From: Streptomyces sp. AC512_CC834
GTDB taxonomy: Bacteria; Actinomycetota; Actinomycetes; Streptomycetales; Streptomycetaceae
Length of the DNA: 64,000 nucleotides
Direction of reading: 5' to 3'
NCBI RefSeq assembly: GCF_019049325.1
Contig: NZ_JAGMUO010000097.1
Coordinates: 827,882 to 891,881, forward strand
The translations under genes were made by a program, and so were the position numbers. Shown here piece by piece: positions 32,441 to 41,797 of this stretch. How positions within the stretch are numbered: position 1 is the first letter of the stretch; every line of letters begins with the position of its first letter. The notes under the pieces are model-generated. The model saw only the letters and a list, made by a program, of their open reading frames with translations. It ran no database searches and was not told the origin of the DNA.

Positions 32441-33669
32441 CCGCACCCGCCCGCACCACCCGCACCACCCGCGGCTCCGAGGAACTGATCCGCGCGGAGG
32501 AGCCCGTCCTCGCGCACAACTACCATCCGCTGCCCGTCGTGGTGGCCCGTGCGGAGGGCGCCTGGGTCGAGGACGTGGAGGGCCGCCGCTATCTGGACAT
32601 GCTGGCGGGCTACTCGGCGCTCAACTTCGGCCACCGCCACCCGGCGCTGGTCGAGGCGGCCCACCAGCAGCTCGACCGGCTCACGCTCACCTCGCGCGCC
32701 TTCCACAACGACCGGCTCGCGGGCTTCGCGGAGCGGCTGGCGGCGCTGACCGGCACGGACATGGTGCTCCCGATGAACACCGGCGCCGAGGCGGTGGAGA
32801 GCGGCATCAAGGTGGCCCGCAAGTGGGCCTACGACGTGAAGGGCGTCCCGGCCGACCGGGCGACGATCGTGGTCGCCGCGGACAACTTCCACGGCCGTAC
32901 GACGACGATCGTTAGCTTCTCCACCGACGAGACGGCCCGCTCCGGCTTCGGGCCCTTCACGCCCGGCTTCCGGATCGTCCCGTACAACGACCTGGCGGCG
33001 ATGGAGGCGGCGGTCGACGAGACGACGGCGGCCGTGCTGATCGAGCCGATCCAGGGCGAGGCGGGCGTGCTGATCCCCGACGACGGCTATCTGGCCGGCG
33101 TGCGGGAGCTGACCCGCCGTGCGGGCTGTCTGTTCGTCGCGGACGAGATCCAGTCGGGTCTCGGCCGCACGGGGCACACCCTGGCCGTCGAGCACGAGTC
33201 GGTCGTGCCCGACGTGGTGCTGCTCGGCAAGGCGCTGGGCGGCGGCATCGTCCCGGTGTCGGCGGTGGTCGGCCGGCGTGAGGTGCTGGGCGTACTGCAC
33301 CCGGGCGAGCACGGTTCGACGTTCGGCGGCAATCCGCTGGCCGCGGCGGTCGGCACGGCGGTGGTGGAGCTGCTGGAGACGGGCGCGTTCCAGCGCCGGG
33401 CGGCCGAGCTGGGCGCGGTGCTGCGCGAGGGCCTGGCCGCCCTGGTCGGCAAGGGCGTCGTCGGCTTCCGGGCGCGGGGGCTGTGGGCGGGCGTCGACGT
33501 GGACCCGGCGCTGGGTACCGGGCGTGAGATCAGTGAGCGGCTGATGCGCGAGGGCATCCTGGTCAAGGACACCCACGGCTCCACGATCCGCCTGGCCCCG
33601 CCGCTGACCGTCACGGGTGACGAGCTGACGGCCGCCCTCGGGACGCTGGAGAAGGTCCTGACCGACTAG
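32437..33669 (+). CDS. rocD: Ornithine-oxo-acid transaminase
   Basis: PLP enzyme (410 residues) that transfers the delta-amino group of ornithine to 2-oxoglutarate giving glutamate semialdehyde. Class III aminotransferase motifs: LPMNTGAEAVESGIKVARKW, FHGRTTTIVSFSTD, LFVADEIQSGLGRTG, and Lys in VLLGKALGGGIVPVSA forming the PLP aldimine. C-terminal region GILVKDTHGSTIRLAPPL is typical of ornithine aminotransferases. ATGA overlap with ddaH indicates coupled translation. Confidence 0.95.
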   Translation: MTAPARTTRTTRGSEELIRAEEPVLAHNYHPLPVVVARAEGAWVEDVEGRRYLDMLAGYSALNFGHRHPALVEAAHQQLDRLTLTSRAFHNDRLAGFAERLAALTGTDMVLPMNTGAEAVESGIKVARKWAYDVKGVPADRATIVVAADNFHGRTTTIVSFSTDETARSGFGPFTPGFRIVPYNDLAAMEAAVDETTAAVLIEPIQGEAGVLIPDDGYLAGVRELTRRAGCLFVADEIQSGLGRTGHTLAVEHESVVPDVVLLGKALGGGIVPVSAVVGRREVLGVLHPGEHGSTFGGNPLAAAVGTAVVELLETGAFQRRAAELGAVLREGLAALVGKGVVGFRARGLWAGVDVDPALGTGREISERLMREGILVKDTHGSTIRLAPPLTVTGDELTAALGTLEKVLTD

Positions 33670-33688
33670 CGTGCCCCGGCCGCGGCCC

Positions 33689-34144
33689 TCACGGAGCGGT
33701 TCGGCCCCGGTCGAGCCGCTCCAACTGCGTCACGTTGTCCAGGTCCTCGGCGTCGGTGCTCGGCGCGCCCGCGAACCAGGCGTCGAGGATCTCCCGCAGC
33801 AGCGGCGCGGACGTCAGCCGCAGGCTCAGCGCGAGCACGTTGGCGTCGTTCCAGCGGCGGGCCCCGTCCGCCGTGTAGGCGTCGGCGCACAGGGCGGCGC
33901 GTACGCCCGGCACCTTGTTCGCGGCGATCGACGCGCCCGTGCCGGTCCAGCAGCACACCACGGCCTGGTCGGCCCGGCCGTCGGCGACCTCGCGGGCGGC
34001 CCGCTGCGAGCACACGGCCCACCGGGTGTCGGCGCCCGGGCTCAGGGCGCCGTGCGTCCGCACCTCGTGGCCGCGGCCGCGCAGCTCCTCGACGAGGAGG
34101 CGGGCCACGGGTTCGTCCATGTCGGCGGATACGGAGATACGCAT
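33689..34144 (-). CDS. rpiB: RpiB/LacAB-family sugar-phosphate isomerase
   Basis: A 151-residue isomerase of the ribose-5-phosphate isomerase B fold. Motifs: the N-terminal strand MRISVSADMDEP (usual start of RpiB), a phosphate loop CCWTGTGASIAANKVPGVRAA, and ALCADAYTADGARRWNDANVLALS, the canonical end of the active site. It normally interconverts ribose 5-phosphate and ribulose 5-phosphate. The E. coli-type catalytic Cys is shifted into a CCW pair, so specificity may differ. The ATG at 34144 has no ribosome site; a GTG at 34162 lies directly beside GGAGG. Convergent with rocD. Confidence 0.85.
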   Translation of the reverse strand: MRISVSADMDEPVARLLVEELRGRGHEVRTHGALSPGADTRWAVCSQRAAREVADGRADQAVVCCWTGTGASIAANKVPGVRAALCADAYTADGARRWNDANVLALSLRLTSAPLLREILDAWFAGAPSTDAEDLDNVTQLERLDRGRTAP

Positions 34145-34304
34145 GTGCGGAAGCGTACTCACCCCTCCGCGCCCCTGCCGCGCCTCCTCCGCGCCCCTGC
34201 GCTCACCTCATCGGCTCAACCACATGACTGAAGTCACGACCATACCCAGCATGATCGGGGGAACGGGTACGACCTGACAGACCTGACAGACGTACGACCG
34301 AGCA

Positions 34305-35843
34305 GTGCTCCGCCCGGAGTGTCTGCGCGTGGAAAGGGAGGCCGCCACGTCCCCCACCGAGAACGGCCATGAAACCGACGCCGCGGCGGTCCGCCGCCAC
34401 CCCGCCCTGTTCCGGGCGATCAAGCGTCGGCAGAACCCCCGACTGCGCCGGTCGGACATCACCATCACGGACGAGGCCGCGGTCAAGCGCGCCGTGAAGG
34501 CGGCCTCCCTCGGCAATGCCATGGAGTGGTTCGACTTCGGCATCTACGCCTATCTGGCGGGCACCATCGGCCGCGTGTTCTTCCCGTCCGGGAGCGACAC
34601 CGCGCAGTTGCTCTCGTCGTTCGCCACGTTCGCCGTGGCGTTCCTGGTGCGCCCGATCGGCGGGATGGTCTTCGGGCCGATGGGTGACAAGATCGGCCGC
34701 AAGAAGGTCCTCGCGCTGACGATGATCCTCATGGCGATCGGCACCTCTGCCATCGGGCTCATCCCCAGCTACGACTCGATCGGCTTCTGGTCCCCGCTGC
34801 TGCTGATCCTGTTCCGTCTGCTCCAGGGCTTCTCCACCGGCGGCGAGTACGGCGGCGCCTCCACGTTCATCGCCGAGTACGCGCCCGACAAGCGGCGCGG
34901 CTTCTTCGGCAGCTTCCTGGAACTGGGAACGCTCGCCGGGTACACCGCCGCCGCCAGTCTCGTCACCGGCCTGACCGCCCTGCTGGGCAGTGACGGCATG
35001 GACTCCTGGGGCTGGCGCGTCCCGTTCCTCGCCGCGGCTCCGCTCGGCATGATCGGTATCTATCTGCGGTTGCGGCTCGACGACACGCCCGCGTACCTGA
35101 AGCTGGAGGAATCCAACGTCCACATCTCGGAGGCCGCGACGGCGGTGGAGACCACCGCACGGGGCGACCTCGCCAAGATCTTCCGCACGCACTGGCGCTC
35201 GCTGGTGCTGTGCATCGCGCTGGTCGGCGCGTACAACGTCACCGACTACATGCTGCTGTCGTACATGCCGACCTATCTGTCGGACGAGCTGCACTACAGC
35301 GAGAGCCACGGACTGATGATCCTGGTGGCGACCATGGTGCTGCTGATGCTGATCATCAACCAGGTCGGCCGGCTGTCCGACCACTTCGGCCGCAAGCCCG
35401 TCCTGATGACCGGCATGATCGGGTTCTTCGTCCTCTCCGCCCCGGCCTTCGTGCTGGTGCAGGAGGGCAGCCTGCTCGCCGTCTCGGCCGGCATGCTGAT
35501 GCTCGGCCTGTCGCTGGTCTGCCTGCTCGGCACGATGTCGGCGGCGCTCCCGGCGATGTTCCCCACCAACGTCAGGTACGGGTCCCTGTCGGTCGGCTAC
35601 AACCTGTCGGCCTCCCTGTTCGGCGGTACCACCCCGCTGGTGATCACCGCGCTGATCAGCGTGACCGACTCCGACATGATGCCCGCCTACTACGCGATGG
35701 CGGCCGCCCTGGTCGGTGTCGTGGCCGTGGCCTGCATGAAGGAGACGGCCCAGCAGCCGCTCGCGGGCTCCCCGCCTTCGGTGCAGACCGAGGAGGAGGC
35801 GGCGGAGATGGTCGAGGCGCAGGCCCCGACGCCGAAGTTCTGA
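34305..35843 (+). CDS. MFS metabolite:H+ symporter (ProP/MHS family)
   Basis: A 512-residue 12-TM importer of the metabolite:H+ symporter family (proline/glycine betaine or organic acids). Signatures: SLGNAMEWFDFGIYAYLAG in TM1, GPMGDKIGRKKVL (loop 2-3), LLQGFSTGGEYGGASTFIAEYAP, and RLSDHFGRKPVLMTG in the second half. The start is uncertain: GTG 34305 follows a -10-like TACGAC by six bases (leaderless), GTG 34329 is internal, and a good GGGAGG sits before an ACG at 34347. The first ~65 residues are a polar cytoplasmic tail. Ends at a very strong terminator shared with the convergent protease gene. Confidence 0.88.
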   Translation: MLRPECLRVEREAATSPTENGHETDAAAVRRHPALFRAIKRRQNPRLRRSDITITDEAAVKRAVKAASLGNAMEWFDFGIYAYLAGTIGRVFFPSGSDTAQLLSSFATFAVAFLVRPIGGMVFGPMGDKIGRKKVLALTMILMAIGTSAIGLIPSYDSIGFWSPLLLILFRLLQGFSTGGEYGGASTFIAEYAPDKRRGFFGSFLELGTLAGYTAAASLVTGLTALLGSDGMDSWGWRVPFLAAAPLGMIGIYLRLRLDDTPAYLKLEESNVHISEAATAVETTARGDLAKIFRTHWRSLVLCIALVGAYNVTDYMLLSYMPTYLSDELHYSESHGLMILVATMVLLMLIINQVGRLSDHFGRKPVLMTGMIGFFVLSAPAFVLVQEGSLLAVSAGMLMLGLSLVCLLGTMSAALPAMFPTNVRYGSLSVGYNLSASLFGGTTPLVITALISVTDSDMMPAYYAMAAALVGVVAVACMKETAQQPLAGSPPSVQTEEEAAEMVEAQAPTPKF

Positions 35844-35862
35844 GCACGTGACCGCCGTACGT

Positions 35863-35909
35863 GGGGCGGGGCGGTGGGGTACGTGTCGCGTACCCCACCG
35901 CCCCGCCCC
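35863..35909. terminator. 21-bp perfect-stem bidirectional terminator
   Basis: Left arm 35863-35883 and right arm 35889-35909 are exact inverted repeats of 21 bases (GGGGCGGGGCGGTGGGGTAC... ) around a five-base loop TGTCG. It lies between the convergent MFS and protease genes and can act for both directions. Confidence 0.85.
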
Positions 35910-35939
35910 GTTTCGCTCCGTCAGCCTGTCAGTGGTGTG

Positions 35940-38900
35940 TCAGACGCGCCCCCACAGGGCGGGCACGTTCGGCGGCTCCCAGCCGGGGTAGGCCGTGTGG
36001 CCCTGGATGCACCGGTAGCTGACGCCGTTGTAGGTCACCACGTCACCGGCCGCGTAGGTGGCTCCCAGTTGCCAGGTGGTCTCGCCGCCGCCGTCGCCGG
36101 ACACGGTGAGGGTGTACGTGGTGGTGTGGGTGACCGTGCCGGTGCCCGTGAGGGTCAGGGTGTAGGTACCCCCGACCGTTCCGGCCGCGACCGCGACGGT
36201 GGCGGTCGAGGACTGCCCCGAGGTGACCGAGTCCGGAGTGAAGGTGACGCTCACGCCGGCGGGCGCGCCGGACGCGGACAGCCGCACGTTCTGTGCGTCA
36301 CCGCTGGTGGTGGCCGTGTTCACGGTGACCGTCGCCGAGGTGCCGGGGTCGACCGTGCCCGCGGAGGGGTTGGCGGAGATCGAGAAGTCGTCGCTCGGGC
36401 TGGGCTCGTCGCCCACGGCGGTCTTCCAGATCGTGTAGGCGACGCCGTCGGCGCTGCGGTTGAGCGCGGTGGCGTTGATGTTGGCGGTGGTGTCGCAGGC
36501 GGAGTGGTAGCACGGGTCGTAGGAGCGGCCCGCGGTGCCGCCCCACTTGGCGGCCTCCGAGGACGACTTGATGGCGGAGGCACCGGTGGCGTAGCCCGAG
36601 GTGGGGATGCCGACCCGCTGGAAGGAGTAGTCGTCGGAGCGGCCCTGGCCCTCGACGTTCTCCTGCGGGGCGAGGCCGAGGGAGGTCCAGTACTCCCGCA
36701 TCGGGGCGGAGGCCGAGGAGTTCAGGTTGTTGATGAAGTAGCCGCCGTTGACGGAGGCGACCATGTCGAAGTTGTAGTACGCCTTGATCCTGGAGCGCTC
36801 GGTCGTGGAGAGGTTCCGGGCGTAGAAGTCCGAGCCGTTGAGGCCCTGCTCCTCGTCGGTCCACCAGGCGAAGCGGACGCGGTTGTCCATGGTCGGGTTC
36901 TGCTCGGCCAGGGTGAGCGCCGTCTCCAGGAGCGCGGCGGAACCGGAACCGTTGTCGTTGATGCCGGGTCCTGCCGAGACGCCGTCGAGGTGGGCGCCGA
37001 ACATGTAGACGCTGTTCGCGTCGCCCTTCGGCCACTCGGCGATCAGGTTGTTGCCCGCGCCGGCGGAGCAGCCGGAGGTGCAGGTCTGCTCGGTGACGGT
37101 GTAGCCGGCCGCCTGCAGCTTGCCCTTCACGTACGCGAGTGAGGCGTCGTACCCGGAGCCGGTGGACCGGCGGTTGCCGCCGTTCTGCGCGGCGATCGAG
37201 CCGAACTGCGCCAGGTGGGCCTGCACTTGGGCGACGTCGACGTCGGGCGGCGTGCCCGGGTTGTTGCCGCCGCCCACGGTGAGCGTGTACTGGGCGGTGT
37301 GGCTCTTGCTGCCGGCCGTGCCCTTGACCGTGAGCGAGTAGGTCCCGGCGGCCGCGCCGGACGTGGTGGCCACGCGCATGGTCGAGCTGGAGCCGGAGGT
37401 GACCGTCGACGGGCTGAAGGTGACGCTCACGCCGGGCGGGGTGCCGGTGGCCGTCAGGGACACCTGCTGGGCGCTGCCGGTGACGGTGGTGGTGTGGACC
37501 GTGGCGTTGACCGCGGAGCCGGCCTCGACGTCGCCGTTCGCCGGGCTGAGCGCCAGCGAGAAGTCGGTCTGCTGCCCGGTGCAGGTCGGGTCGCCGCCCT
37601 GGGCCGGGATGTCGATCGCGTTCCAGGCCGCCTTGGTGGCGTCGAACAGGTCGCAGGAGGCGTCCAGTTCCTTCGCCGCGGTGAGGGTGGCGGTGCGGTA
37701 CCGCTTGTAGGTCATGCCGCTGGTCTTGAGCAGCATCCCGCCGTAGAAGATCTTTCCGGCGTTCTGGATGCCGATGCCGGTCACCTGGCTGCCGTCACAA
37801 GTGGGGCTGGAGGGCTTGCCGCCACCGGGGTTGGAGCCCTCGGCCAGCAGGTAGAACCAGTGGTTCATCGGCCCGGCGGCCGCGTGCTCCTCGGTGCGCG
37901 GGATGGCGGAGGAGTAGCAGTTGGGGTGGTTGCTGACCAGCCGGGGGTTGTACATGTTGCGGATCGGCCCGCGGCCCTGGAGGTCGATCTCCTCGCCGAC
38001 GGTGTAGTCGGGGGTGTCGTACGGGGCCGGCTGGTTGGCGTAGGCCTCGGTGAGGGCGCCCATGATGTCGCCGGTGGCCTCGCCCAGGCCGCTCTCGTGG
38101 TTGGCGCCGCCGGGGGTGTAGCTGTCCAGGCCGTGGCCGAACTCGTGGCCCACCACGTCCATTCCGGCGATCCACTCGCCGGCGCTGTTGTGGCCGATGG
38201 TGACGCGTGAGCCGTCCCAGTAGGCGTTGAGCTGGTTGAGTCCGACGAGGACCGGCCAGCTTCCGCCGTTGCCGTTGTGGCCGTTGCGGCCGAGCCAGTC
38301 GCGGAGCATGTCCGATTCCTTCTGCGCCGCGTACATGACGTCGACGCAGCCGGTCTCGCGGCTGGAGGCGTCGCCGTTGCCCCAGTCGTCGTCCGGACCG
38401 GTGAAGAGGCCGCCGTTGTAGTTGGAGCACTGAAGGCCGGGGCGGGTGGTGTCGCGCAGGGCGTACTGGCTGCCCGAGCGGGAGGTGTCGATGGTCAGCG
38501 GGTTCGGGCCGTTCCACTCGCTGTGGCCGGTGCCCGCCTTCACGTCGTCGTAGCTGTCGACGACCTTGCCGGTGCGGGCGTCCACGAAGACGTGCAGCTT
38601 GCTGGGCACGTGGTCCTTGGTCGTGCCGACGAGCACGGTCTCCCAGGCGAGGGTCTGGACGTCGTTCTTGACCCGGACCACCAGCCGCTTGGAGTCGACC
38701 TTGTCGACGTCGGCGAGCCGCTTGCGGCTGGTCTTCACCGCCTGCTCGGCCTTGATTCCCGCCTCGGTGGGTACCGCGATCGCGGCCTCGGTGGCGGACT
38801 GGACGGCGCGGACCCTGCCCTTGCCGTCGGCGAGGACGACGGCGTCGCCGCCGACCACCGGCAGACCGTTGTAGGTGCGCTCATAGGCGACGGAGAAGAG

Positions 38901-39140
38901 GTCCTTGTCCCAGGGGGTGACCTGGTGACGGTTGTACTGCTCGTCGGGTCCGCCGTCGGCGAGGGCGTCCAGGCCGCTGCGTACGGCCTGGTCGGCCGCG
39001 GCGACGGCCCTCTCGACGGGGGTGGGTTCCGCCGCGGAGGGCGCGGACCGCTCCGAGGCCGAGGCGAGGGAGGCCGGTACCACCACCCCTGCGAGTGTCA
39101 TGGCCAGGACTGTCCCGGCCACCGCGGTCTGTCTGAGCAT
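35940..39140 (-). CDS. Secreted dual metalloprotease: M4 thermolysin-like plus M28 aminopeptidase with CBM5/12
   Basis: A 1066-residue exported protein. Domains: signal peptide (1-~28, ends SLASASE); FTP/PepSY propeptide (~40-205); M4 endopeptidase (~210-520) with zinc motif HEFGH (332-336) and third ligand Glu354 in [12 protein letters not shown]; Ig-like domain (~525-622); M28 aminopeptidase (~630-908) with its di-zinc ligands His717 (GAHLDG), Asp729 (GINDNGSG), Glu763/764 ([12 protein letters not shown]), Asp792 (FDMV) and His879 (CYHSACD); second Ig-like domain (~918-1014); CBM5/12 chitin-binding domain (1020-1066, [20 protein letters not shown]). Both active sites look intact, so one chain could cut and then trim peptides on chitinous or wall material. 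AAGGAG precedes the ATG. Confidence 0.92.
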   Translation of the reverse strand: MLRQTAVAGTVLAMTLAGVVVPASLASASERSAPSAAEPTPVERAVAAADQAVRSGLDALADGGPDEQYNRHQVTPWDKDLFSVAYERTYNGLPVVGGDAVVLADGKGRVRAVQSATEAAIAVPTEAGIKAEQAVKTSRKRLADVDKVDSKRLVVRVKNDVQTLAWETVLVGTTKDHVPSKLHVFVDARTGKVVDSYDDVKAGTGHSEWNGPNPLTIDTSRSGSQYALRDTTRPGLQCSNYNGGLFTGPDDDWGNGDASSRETGCVDVMYAAQKESDMLRDWLGRNGHNGNGGSWPVLVGLNQLNAYWDGSRVTIGHNSAGEWIAGMDVVGHEFGHGLDSYTPGGANHESGLGEATGDIMGALTEAYANQPAPYDTPDYTVGEEIDLQGRGPIRNMYNPRLVSNHPNCYSSAIPRTEEHAAAGPMNHWFYLLAEGSNPGGGKPSSPTCDGSQVTGIGIQNAGKIFYGGMLLKTSGMTYKRYRTATLTAAKELDASCDLFDATKAAWNAIDIPAQGGDPTCTGQQTDFSLALSPANGDVEAGSAVNATVHTTTVTGSAQQVSLTATGTPPGVSVTFSPSTVTSGSSSTMRVATTSGAAAGTYSLTVKGTAGSKSHTAQYTLTVGGGNNPGTPPDVDVAQVQAHLAQFGSIAAQNGGNRRSTGSGYDASLAYVKGKLQAAGYTVTEQTCTSGCSAGAGNNLIAEWPKGDANSVYMFGAHLDGVSAGPGINDNGSGSAALLETALTLAEQNPTMDNRVRFAWWTDEEQGLNGSDFYARNLSTTERSRIKAYYNFDMVASVNGGYFINNLNSSASAPMREYWTSLGLAPQENVEGQGRSDDYSFQRVGIPTSGYATGASAIKSSSEAAKWGGTAGRSYDPCYHSACDTTANINATALNRSADGVAYTIWKTAVGDEPSPSDDFSISANPSAGTVDPGTSATVTVNTATTSGDAQNVRLSASGAPAGVSVTFTPDSVTSGQSSTATVAVAAGTVGGTYTLTLTGTGTVTHTTTYTLTVSGDGGGETTWQLGATYAAGDVVTYNGVSYRCIQGHTAYPGWEPPNVPALWGRV

Positions 39141-39326
39141 CGTGGCTCCTTGTGAGAGTGGGGAGGCCTCTGTCGGGCCGGCCCGGCCGTGACATGCCGG
39201 ACGCGCACCAAGGGGTGCGGAGACGCGTCCACTGGGGTGTCATTTGCATGTCATGTCGCGGGCTGGCGGAACCCTCACACCCCGCCGCGCCGGAATCAAC
39301 GACTCCGCGGCAATGGTCCAGTCCTG

Positions 39327-40787
39327 TCAAAATCCGGCAAGCGGGCGAGCCGCGCCCCCGCCGCCCTCTCCCGCGTCCAGCAGCCGCTCCCGGTACTCCC
39401 TGACCTCCGGCAGGTCGGCCCACTTCGTGGTGAGCCGGCTGTGCAGGCCGCGCAGTTCGGCGACGACCATCGACTCGCGCGAGCGCACGGCCTCGGGCAG
39501 GACATCCGAGGCGAGGGCGACGGCGGCGCCGGGATCGCCCGCACACGCCAAGCTGTCCGCCAGACGCAGGGTGAGCAGCAGCCGCGCGCCCCGCATCTGG
39601 GGCGGCACCTGCGCGCACGACCGCGCGGTGGCGTCGACCGCGCGCCGGGCCGCGGCCCGGTCCCCGGTCACCACGGCGAGATCGCGCAGGGCTCCGCCGA
39701 TCGCCGAGTCGAGCCGCATCCCGCCCTCGGCGCCGGCCAGCCAGGGCGCCTCCAGGTGGTCCCGCCGGTCGAGACGGGCGAACCCGCGCCGGGCCAGGGT
39801 GATGTGACGGCGGCACTGGGCCGCGTCGCCCGCCAGGGCGTGGCCGCGCGCCTGGTAGAGGTCCGAGAGGGTGGCCGTCCACCGGCGCCGCCCGTCCACC
39901 GCGCCGATGCCCTCCGCGTACCCGAGCATCATCGAGGGGTCCCCGTCGAGCCGGACCAGGGTGCACATGTCGCTGAGCAGGGTCGCGCGGGCCGAGGCGT
40001 CCTGGACGGCGTCCGCCCAGCGCAGCCCGTGACCGAACCAGGCCATCGCCACGCCGCTCTGCCCGCGCTCCATCCGCAGCCGGCCGGCGACCTGGGCGTA
40101 CTGCGCGCCGAGCCGCAACTGCCCGTACGGCAGCCGTCCGTCGGAGTTGACCTCGTCGGCCCAGTGCGCCACGGCCCGCAGCAGCCCCTCGACGGCTCTC
40201 ACCCGGCCCTCGTGCCGGAACGCCTCGCGGATCAGGCAGGCCAGGACGGCGGTGAGGCCGTGCAGCAGTTCGGTCTCGGCGACCGCCGCCCCGCCGCCCG
40301 CTCCCCACGCCGCGGCCGGACCGCCCCACGGGCCCGGACCGTCGAGCAGGGCCGGTAACTCGCCCGGATCGGGCACCGCGCACCCCGCGGTGCCGTGCAG
40401 CGGGCACGCCAGCCCCTCAGCGGGCAGCCGCGCGGGCCACATGCGGGCATCCGGCGCCCCCTGGCCCTCGGTGCCGTCCGCGCCGGGCAGTGGCGCGAAC
40501 AGCGCCGGGTCGACCGGGAACCGGCCCGGTCGCCGCGGCACTTCGCGCGGCGCGGCGACGATCGCGGCCAGCTCGCCGCCGGTCTCCAGCACCGCGTCGA
40601 GCCGGCGCACCAGCCCGACGGGCGGCTCGCGCAGACCGGCCTCGAGTTTGCTGACGGCGGAGTGGTGGTAGCCCACCCGCAGGCCGAGCTGTAGCTGGGT
40701 GAGCCCGGCGGCCCTGCGCAGGGAGCGCAACTGCCGTCCGAACTCCGCCCACGCGGCCCCGGCCGCCCGTGCCGATCCAGCGGTCAT
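39327..40787 (-). CDS. XRE-family regulator with large TPR-like C-terminal domain
   Basis: A 486-residue Streptomyces regulator. HTH_XRE is at about 14-72 (FGRQLRSLRRAAGLTQLQLG, HHSAVSKLEAGLREPP). The remainder is an Ala/Arg/Leu-rich helical array reminiscent of TPR solenoids (e.g. GQLRLGAQYAQVAGRLRME, DLYQARGHALAGDAAQCRRH), possibly a ligand or partner-binding domain as in signal-sensing actinomycete regulators. A short Cys-containing insert (LACPLHGTAGCAVPDP) follows the HTH linker. Divergent from the plsC-like gene by 217 bases. Target unknown. Confidence 0.85.
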   Translation of the reverse strand: MTAGSARAAGAAWAEFGRQLRSLRRAAGLTQLQLGLRVGYHHSAVSKLEAGLREPPVGLVRRLDAVLETGGELAAIVAAPREVPRRPGRFPVDPALFAPLPGADGTEGQGAPDARMWPARLPAEGLACPLHGTAGCAVPDPGELPALLDGPGPWGGPAAAWGAGGGAAVAETELLHGLTAVLACLIREAFRHEGRVRAVEGLLRAVAHWADEVNSDGRLPYGQLRLGAQYAQVAGRLRMERGQSGVAMAWFGHGLRWADAVQDASARATLLSDMCTLVRLDGDPSMMLGYAEGIGAVDGRRRWTATLSDLYQARGHALAGDAAQCRRHITLARRGFARLDRRDHLEAPWLAGAEGGMRLDSAIGGALRDLAVVTGDRAAARRAVDATARSCAQVPPQMRGARLLLTLRLADSLACAGDPGAAVALASDVLPEAVRSRESMVVAELRGLHSRLTTKWADLPEVREYRERLLDAGEGGGGAARPLAGF

Positions 40788-41004
40788 CCGCCCTCCCCCG
40801 GGTCGCGCCCCCGCCTCGGGCCGTGCGTCGCCCGGGCTTCGCGCCTTCCGCCACCGGACAGCACAGAGGAGCGGGGCTGCCGCGTCAATCGGGTTGACCG
40901 AAGAGCGGCCGAACCGGTCCCGGACGGTTTCGGCGCGGCCGGGCTACGATCGGTCACCGGACGCGGACGACCGGCCGAGGGCCCGGAGAACTGGGAGACA
41001 CACC

Positions 41005-41727
41005 GTGTTCTACTACGTGCTCAAGTACGTACTGCTGGGCCCGTTGCTGAGGGTGGCCTTCCGGCCCCGGATCGAGGGCCTGGACCATGTGCCGGGGTCG
41101 GGGGCGGCCGTCGTCGCGGGCAACCACCTCTCCTTCTCGGACCACTTCCTGATGCCCGCCGTACTCAGACGCCGCATCACCTTCCTCGCCAAGGCCGAGT
41201 ACTTCACCGGACCGGGCCTCAAGGGGCGGCTGACCGCGTTCTTCTTCCGCAGCGCCGGGCAGATCCCCGTGGACCGCTCCGGCAAGGAGGCGGGGCAGGC
41301 AGCGATCCGCGAGGGACTCGGCGTGCTGGGCAGGGACGAGTTGCTCGGCATCTATCCGGAGGGCACCCGCTCGCACGACGGCCGGCTGTACAAGGGCAAG
41401 GTGGGCGTCGCGGTGATGGCGCTCAGGGCCGGGGTGCCGGTCGTGCCCTGCGCGATGATCGGCACCTTCGAGGCGCAGCCGCCGGGCCGGAAGATCCCCA
41501 AGGTGCACCCCGTGGTGATCCGTTTCGGCGAGCCCCTCGACTTCTCCCGCTACGCGGGCATGGAGGGCGAGAAGGCCGTGCTGCGCGCCATCACCGACGA
41601 GATCATGTACGCGATCCTCACGCTGTCCGGGCAGGAGTACGTCGACCGGTACGCGGCGGACGTGAAGGCCGAGGAGGCGCAGAAGGCGGCACAGGGCCGG
41701 AGGTTCCCCCGGCTGCCGCACCGCTAG
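41005..41727 (+). CDS. plsC: 1-acyl-sn-glycerol-3-phosphate acyltransferase
   Basis: Lysophosphatidate acyltransferase-like enzyme of 240 residues making phosphatidic acid or a related lipid. Motif I is NHLSFSDHF (His-x4-Asp catalytic pair), motif III LLGIYPEGTRSHDGRLYKGKVG (acceptor phosphate binding) and PVVPCAMIGTFEAQP is motif IV. N-terminus FYYVLKYVLLGPLLRVAF is a membrane-association helix. GTG start preceded by GGGAG. Streptomyces have several paralogues; which lipid this one makes is not predictable. Confidence 0.92.
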   Translation: MFYYVLKYVLLGPLLRVAFRPRIEGLDHVPGSGAAVVAGNHLSFSDHFLMPAVLRRRITFLAKAEYFTGPGLKGRLTAFFFRSAGQIPVDRSGKEAGQAAIREGLGVLGRDELLGIYPEGTRSHDGRLYKGKVGVAVMALRAGVPVVPCAMIGTFEAQPPGRKIPKVHPVVIRFGEPLDFSRYAGMEGEKAVLRAITDEIMYAILTLSGQEYVDRYAADVKAEEAQKAAQGRRFPRLPHR

Positions 41728-41797
41728 CGGGGACGGCCCCGTCTGCCGTCGGCAGAAGGGCGTGCCCGGCGGGGGCCCGGACGCCTACGGTCGCCGT

